From Phylloscopus collybita (taxonomy: Eukaryota; Chordata; Aves; Passeriformes; Phylloscopidae), in assembly GCA_027886175.1 (NCBI GenBank), contig JAJNNQ010000023.1:6837001-6901000 (forward strand): 64,000 bases of DNA, given 5' to 3'. The notes below the pieces were generated by a model. The model worked only from the letters and a program-made list of their open reading frames with translations, had not been told where the DNA came from and did not search any database. A program made the translations under genes and the position numbers. Below, one piece after another: positions 58,580 to 64,000 of the stretch (positions within the stretch are counted from its first letter, which is position 1; every line of letters begins with the position of its first letter).

Positions 58580-59990
58580 CCGGGGTGCTCTATTAGAGGG
58601 GCTTCAGAGCAGGAGAAGGAACTTTAATGCCAGCGCTGGGTGGGTTTGGGAGCCTGTGGTGGTGCTGCCAGACCCTCGTGTTTGAAGGGGAAACCAGGAG
58701 TGGTTTGGCTCCGTGGGGGTCCCATGGTCCCCACATCCACCTCAACCCCCTGCTCCTGTGCTTTGTGCGTTGCCTGGGCCCATCTGGTGGGTTCAGAGGC
58801 TGAGCAGGGGGGTGGCAGCCACAGGCAGGTCTCCCTGCAAAGTCTCTGGCCCTTTGTGGCTTGTTCCCAAAGCTCTCCAAGGGCAGAGCCAGGTCCTGCT
58901 CGGACGTGGGAGCCCTGCCCGCAGTGCTGGTGATGCTGTGCTGCTCTCTGCCAGCTCAGAGCCCCCTCAGCACCGAGCACGGCCTTGCTGGGGGCTTGAA
59001 GGAAGATTTAATTGGGCTGAGATGCCCCAAACAGCAGATGCTGGGAGACAGCCCCAGGGCTAGGAAGAGGAGCAGCCCTGGCAGGAAGGAGAGGGCCTGC
59101 TCCTGGTGCTGTTCCTATCCTCGGTTTTTGTTTTTTTTTTAGCTCATGAAATATTTAAGATGTTTCTGTTCCGAGCCAGTTTGGAGGCTCCTTGCACGGC
59201 ACCCAAGGGCAACATGGAGCCCTGTTTGATGCCCTTCAAGGAGAGGCAGCTTCAGCCCTGCCAAAAATTGGGTGTTTGCTTTGGTGTGGCCTTCCAGAGC
59301 CCTCAGGACCCTCAGGGCTCAGGGAATGAGGTGGCTGTGACTCATCCCAAGCTACAGGAGAAGCTCAGGGGAGAAGGGACCTGTCCTAAGCCCAGGTTTG
59401 AAGAGAGCAGTTAAATGATTACAGAGGCTGCTCTGGCCTGCAGCACTACCCTGGATTGACTCTTCCAGCAGAGCTGATGCTTCTGGAGAAAAAAGCCTCT
59501 TTCAATCTTAATTACCAAAAAAAAAAAAAAGAAAAAAAGTGCTAGGGCGCCTTGCTGCAGTCAGAGTTATCCTCCCTGTTAGAAATGTGCAGGTTATTGC
59601 TGGTCTGGATCGTTCTGGCTGCTCCTCCTGCCTGTGGGAGCTTGTTACCCTGCTGTCGGTGAGGCTGCCGAGCCTCCCGGATCCAATTTCTCCTCCCTGC
59701 GCCGGTGCTGACAGCCTGTGGTTACATCCACCTCCTCTCCCCTTTGATAGCAGAGAAGGACGGAGCTCCCGGAGTGCTCAGGCAGAGCCTCCGACCTCTC
59801 CTTGCACTTCCCAGCCCTTTCCCAGAGCAGGGAGTGTGGATGCTGCTCTCCTGCTCAGGGAACAGGGATGCTGCTGGGAGTCAGTGCCTCCTCTGAGAAA
59901 GATGAGGGATGCTGAGGACAGCTGAAGCTCTTGGCTGTTGTCCTGCAGCCTCTGGATAATGCTGATGGTCCCCAAAGCTCCTGACAACCC
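58580..59990. other. Desert segment, no gene seen
   Basis: Moderate GC, a T-run at about 59128-59139 and an A-rich tract at about 59516-59538. No exon was recognised. Confidence 0.45.
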
Positions 59991-59994
59991 AGCA

Positions 59995-60165
59995 AAGACT
60001 TTTACATTTCAAACAAAGCCTTGATCTTTTTTTGGAACTTGCCTTGGTTTCAGACAAGAGTTTTTAATTCAAGCCCAGCGCCGTATTTTGGGTTTGACTT
60101 TGATGCGCCCTCTTCAAGCAGGAGGCAAAATAACAGCGTTCACATCCGCAAATAGCCCCGGGGCG
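59995..60165. promoter_or_regulatory. Candidate element with TCF/LEF-like words
   Basis: CCTTGATCTTTTTTTGG, GTTTTTAATTCAAGC, TGACTTTGATGCGCC and CAAAATAACAGCG. CTTTGAT and CTTGATC resemble TCF/LEF sites; function is inferred. Confidence 0.4.
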
Positions 60166-60339
60166 GGTTCCTGCTGCCCGCGGCTCTGCGGGGCCGGCCC
60201 CTTCTTGGCCGGGGCTGCGGCCGCAGCTCGGGGATGCGCAGCTGCCGCTGGGGGCTGGAGACCCCCGTGCAGGGGTCAGCGATTGAGAGAAGAGCTCAAA
60301 AACCCCTTTTTAGGGAAGTTTGGAGAGGCGGGAGTCGTG

Positions 60340-61430
60340 TGATGTGGCTCGTGGTGGTCTGTAGGGATATGCTGTCACGATTCCTGGTGTAATTAGAAGT
60401 CCCAAATTGTAGGCCGAGTTAGAGTCTCAGTAATGCTGGTGGAGGAGGGAGCCAAAGCTCACGGGAGATGGAGAAGTGCCCTGTGTGGGGCAGGGGCGAC
60501 CCAGCAGCATGGGGGGGACACAGCCTCCTACCCGGGTGTCACCTGGAACGTCCTCAGGGACATGGGGTGAGTGACAATGTGGGGCCACCGCTGATCCCTG
60601 AGATGTACCAGCCTTGTGCAGGCTCTTCCACATGCTCCTGGAGACAGGGATGGTGGTACCTGCTGGGACTTGCTCCTGCCAGGAGGGATTTGGGTAGAGG
60701 AGAGCCGGCACAGAGCAGACGGGACTGCCGAGGGAGGGGCACGTGCTCTGGTGGGAGCACTGATGTGAGATCCAGACTCCATCAGTCTGGGTGACCGTGG
60801 GGAAGCAGGTACCTGTGCAAGTGGGTAATAAACTACTCACAGCCCGGCGAGATTAATGGTAATAACCATAAATCAGTGCCGGCACCAGGGTCAGACCTGG
60901 ATTTATGGCCCCGGAGACAGGAATTCCTGTTCTTCATGGAACAAAGCCCTGATCCTGCAGGGGCCTGGGAGCATGCTGAGTGTTATTGTGGCTGCAGCGT
61001 GCATGTAGGTGCCTGAGGAATGGGTCTGAACCCCCGACGGGGGCTGAGCTCACCCCTGGCAGGGCAGCCTCTCCCTTTGCTTGTTCCAGCCGGCAGCGGG
61101 AAACACCTCCCTGAGGGGTGAGCCGGGATTGCTGCCTCCCACAGCACATTGATCCCGTCATCTCGGTTGAGAATGCCAGCCACGGAGCTGATTAATGCCG
61201 GGGTGGGCAAGAGCTGGGTTATTGTTCAGTCTCTCTTCAAGAGGTCGATGGGAAATTTGGCAGTAGCTCTCCAAATACTCAACGTGCGCACAGGCGTTGT
61301 TCCCCCAAGGACTGTGCAGGATTTACACGTGAGTGTTACATTGCAGTGGAAATGCACACCGGGGCCCGGGCGTTGTCACACGCAGTTGTATCAATGCCTG
61401 TGGGAGAGTGTTCCCTCCATCCCTGCCCTG
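60340..61430. promoter_or_regulatory. SDK2-proximal non-coding block with several AT-rich islands
   Basis: Islands lie at about 60385-60430 (GTGTAATTAGAAG), 60848-60880 (GAGATTAATGGTAATAACC) and 61175-61335 (GCTGATTAATGCCGG, GGGTTATTGTTCAGTC). No exon is seen. Proximity to the CpG island suggests promoter-proximal enhancers. Confidence 0.4.
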
Positions 61431-61949
61431 GTGTGACCCGGCAGTGCCGGGGCTGGCTCCAGGCTAATCTGCTCATGCTTTCGTTTCACCCTGATCCTTG
61501 CAGGTCCCTTAGCTCAGAGGTGCCGTGTGTGCTCAGGAGGCTGATCCAGAATTCCGGATGGATTTTCCTCCTGTGCAGATGGTGCAGGTCCTTGGGTGTT
61601 AATGCTTGGTAGCAGCCGTGACTGAGCTGCTTTCCCCCACCTAACGCAAGGCACTGTGCTAGCAGAAAGCACAGACATCTTTGAAGGATGTGCGATCCTG
61701 TTGGGAGCTCTGGGCTTGAGGAATTGTGGGATCAGACCTGATGAGGTGGTGTGTTGTCAGGGAAGTGCTGGCTGGGTCATCTCTGGGGTTAAAGGTTTTG
61801 TTGGGGTTTTTTTGGGTTTGTTTTTGAGAACCATAAAACGTTTGCTTTGGTAATCCTGTGTCATTGAGTTCTGCCTTAGAGCTACCTGGGGGATGTGCTG
61901 CGTCCCCTTCGCAGGGGTCGAGTGCTGATGCTCTTGAGTGCTGTCAGGG

Positions 61950-62807
61950 GGACTGGGGCTGCGAGGGGCGGGTTAGGGTGGGAGCTGCAGACAGGAGCCG
62001 CTGTTTCCACAGCGGGGGCACCGGGAGAGGGGGGGACTCGCCCGCTCCGCACGAACCGGGGGCGGCCGGTGGGGACGCGCCCGCTCCCTCCGCGGCCGCT
62101 GGGTAGCGCTCGGGGCCGCGCCGTCTCCCCGCCTCCCCGGCTCGGGCTGCCCCCGGCTCTGCCGAGCGCCGCCGCCGCCGCTCACTCCGCCGCCGCACAG
62201 CCCAGGAGAAGCAGCAGCGGCCGGAGCGCCGAGAGGGGTCGGCGCGGCGCCGCCAGCCCGCCCGCCGCGCAGCGCCGGCGGCTCCGAGCGGGACCCCGCG
62301 CCGCCTCCCGACGCTGCCGCACTTTCCCCCATTCCCCGCCGGGGACGAATCCTCTCTCTGTCGCCCGGAGCCGCCTAGGAGGGGATGTCCCTAGGCAAGA
62401 GCTGAGCGCTGGGGAGGGGCCGCCCCCCGCCCCCAAACTTTTCGCTCGGCCCCGGAGCGGCGGGGACCCGGCCCCCATGGAGCCCGGGCGGGCAGGAGGG
62501 GCCGGGGGCGCGGCGCCCTGCGCTTCCCGTCCCCTTCCCTGACGCGGGGCGCAGCGCTCGGGGAGGGGCTCGGCTGCCGGCTCCGCTCCGGATTTGGTGG
62601 TCCCGGCTCCGCACGTCCCTGGGGAAGCTGCCGATGGTGGGGAGCTGCCTGCGGACCGCCCCCAGCCTCACGAGGAGCCTTTCACCCCGGCGCCTTCGCC
62701 TCCCCCTGAGCAGCACTGCTGCGGGGATCCCTGCGCCGAAGCCGCCCGGATTATAAAGTCGGGGAAGTTCTCCCCCCGCAACCCCCTCAGCTTGTCTCGG
62801 CAGAGCC
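61950..62807 (+). promoter_or_regulatory. SDK2: CpG island promoter and 5' UTR of the SDK2-like gene
   Basis: An abrupt rise in CpG density starts near 61950 and continues past the start codon to about 63200. GC-rich purine/pyrimidine runs and many GC-boxes are present, with no TATA near the start codon. The start codon at 62808 sits in a good context (GAGCCATGG). Confidence 0.7.
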
Positions 62808-62886
62808 ATGGCCCGGCTCCAGAGCTGGGGGCTGCTCTGCTTCGCCGTGCTTGCCCTGCCCGGCCCCCCGGGAGCCGGCGCCCAAG
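62808..62886 (+). CDS. SDK2: First coding exon (signal peptide), probable sidekick-2
   Basis: ATG at 62808 opens a 26-residue segment: MARLQSW, then a hydrophobic core GLLCFAVLALP, then PGAGAQ. It ends at a strong donor CCCAAG|GTAAGG (62886), leaving phase 1 with G as the first base of the next codon. This is a typical cleavable signal peptide exon. Sidekick proteins are single-pass adhesion molecules with six Ig and thirteen FNIII domains that direct layer-specific synapses in the retina. The assignment rests on synteny: in mammals SDK2 lies across a desert from RPL38 in exactly this orientation. It is also supported by the AQ|D-compatible junction, which matches the start of mature SDK2. 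No Ig exon is in the window, so another secreted or membrane protein cannot be excluded. Confidence 0.65.
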
Positions 62887-64000
62887 GTAAGGGGATGCGG
62901 AGGGCGGCGGGAGATGGACCATGGAGAGATGGGGGGTCCCCGCGCTGCACCCCTCAACCGAGCCTGTTGCTACCCCGGGCTGGGAGATCGGTGCTCCAAT
63001 CGGGGGGGTGGGAGCGAGGAGGCTCCGAAGCTCCTACCGGGGGAAGAGCAGCATCCGTGATATTTGCAAAGCCTCCCCGGAGCCAGGACGCGGGGCCCGC
63101 CGGTGCTGGGCGCAGCGCGGTGTCCGTCGTGGTTCAGGGGGACGAGCAGCGGGGCTCTGCTCTGCCTCCCCGTTCCCCATAAGTGCCCTCAGGCTGGGGT
63201 TAGGGGGAACGTGTTGCTCTGAGCATGAGGTTGAGTCTGTGCTGGACCACCTTCCAGAGGGTGAGCAACCCCGAGGGGTAAGGATTGCCCATTCCGCCGC
63301 CCCCGCCCCCCCCCCGGGTTGTACCTCAAAACCCAGGGTGCAAGTTTGGGGGATTCCCAGGGAGAAGCTCATACCCTGATGTTGGTCCCGTGGACTTCCA
63401 GCCACTGGTATGAACTGGCAGGGGGCTGGGGGGTCTGCACCCCCGAGCCCTGGGTGCCTGGGGCTCCCATTGCACCCCAACAATCCTTGGAGGCTGCGGG
63501 GCTGCCGGGCAGAGTGAGCCCCTCTCTGCTCAGCCTCTGGGCTCAGGCACAGCACAAGCTGCTTTTAGCTGCTCCGCTACCCCCACAGGGACATAAAAAT
63601 AGTTTGTGGCCCTTTGGGGTGCAGCTCGGCTTCAGAGGGGCCGGGAGGATCCTGTGGTCCCCTTCCTGGCCGTGAGGGTCCCTGCAGGCCCAGAGAGGAG
63701 GCTCCTGGCTGGCAGGGCTGCAGCGTGGCTGCCTCTGTCCCTGCGCTTGGGCTGAGCAGATCCAGACTGGAGATGGGGGGGGCACAGCTGAGCGCAGCGC
63801 CGGGGGTCCTCACCCACGACATTTCTTGCCCTTGTTTGTGGCAGCAAGTGGAGCCAGAAGTCCCTGTGCGCTCCCGTGCTCCCGCTCCCCCTGAGCCTCC
63901 CCCAGCACTGCTATAATTTCTCAGTAATTAAGTTCAGAACATAACATCTAAAGCGGCAGTATATTATCCGGGCAGGCCCTGTGTGGGGAGCTCTGAAGGT
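62887..64000 (+). other. First intron of the SDK2-like gene (continues past the window)
   Basis: The CpG island decays by about 63200. No second exon (Ig domain) was found by 64000, in keeping with the very long first introns of sidekick genes. A TAAT-type patch lies at about 63915-63965 (CAGTAATTAAGTTC). Confidence 0.55.

Noticed and set aside
61880..62545. 215-codon frame in the CpG island upstream of the SDK2-like exon
   Set aside because: Arg/Pro/Ala-rich, ends before the signal-peptide exon and has no domain; it is 5' UTR/promoter sequence.

Overview
The window is vertebrate nuclear DNA, almost certainly from a bird. Its genes are split by GT-AG introns, many only 80-300 bp long. It is GC-rich, and its interspersed repeats are mostly short 3' ends of CR1 LINEs, including the avian ATTCYRTG-type tail. 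No bacterial, viral or organellar features are visible. The gene content and order match human 17q25.1 read in reverse. This should be an avian microchromosome segment (chromosome 18-like by known chicken synteny; the chromosome is inferred). The species cannot be named from the sequence.

Layout. BTBD17 (+, CDS 1686-4635) is a secreted BTB/BACK protein. DNAI2 (-, CDS 10944-6149) is an axonemal outer-dynein-arm intermediate chain. TTYH2 (-, CDS 18890-12983) is a five-pass membrane protein of the tweety family. RPL38 (-, CDS 20825-19447) is a 60S ribosomal protein. All four could be rebuilt exon by exon with phase-consistent splice sites, giving 482, 580, 533 and 70 residues. BTBD17 and DNAI2 are tail-to-tail, about 0.8 kb apart. 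DNAI2, TTYH2 and RPL38 run head-to-tail with gaps of only a few hundred bases. KIF19, which lies between DNAI2 and BTBD17 in human, is not in this interval.

From about 21.2 to 61.9 kb lies a roughly 40 kb gene desert with no convincing coding exon. It alternates between GC-rich sequence full of minisatellites or CR1 fragments and discrete 100-300 bp AT-rich islands dense in homeodomain-type TAAT/ATTA words. These islands look like conserved developmental enhancers. Two signals inside the desert stand out. One is a pair of related ~55 bp elements in opposite orientation 17 kb apart (40.2 and 57.0 kb). The other is a 12-bp word, AATGAAGTGCGA, that recurs exactly or nearly so in three islands.

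At 61.95-63.2 kb is a strong CpG island with a signal-peptide first coding exon on the + strand (62808-62886). Position, orientation, phase and the AQ|D junction fit SDK2 (sidekick-2), whose 5' end faces RPL38 across the same desert in mammals. The desert is therefore most likely the regulatory landscape of SDK2, RPL38 or both (inference). The five genes do not form a pathway; what links them is conserved synteny. The most informative regulatory site is a ciliary X-box (RFX-type) 0.75 kb upstream of the DNAI2 start codon, beside three GTCACGTGAC-type E-boxes.
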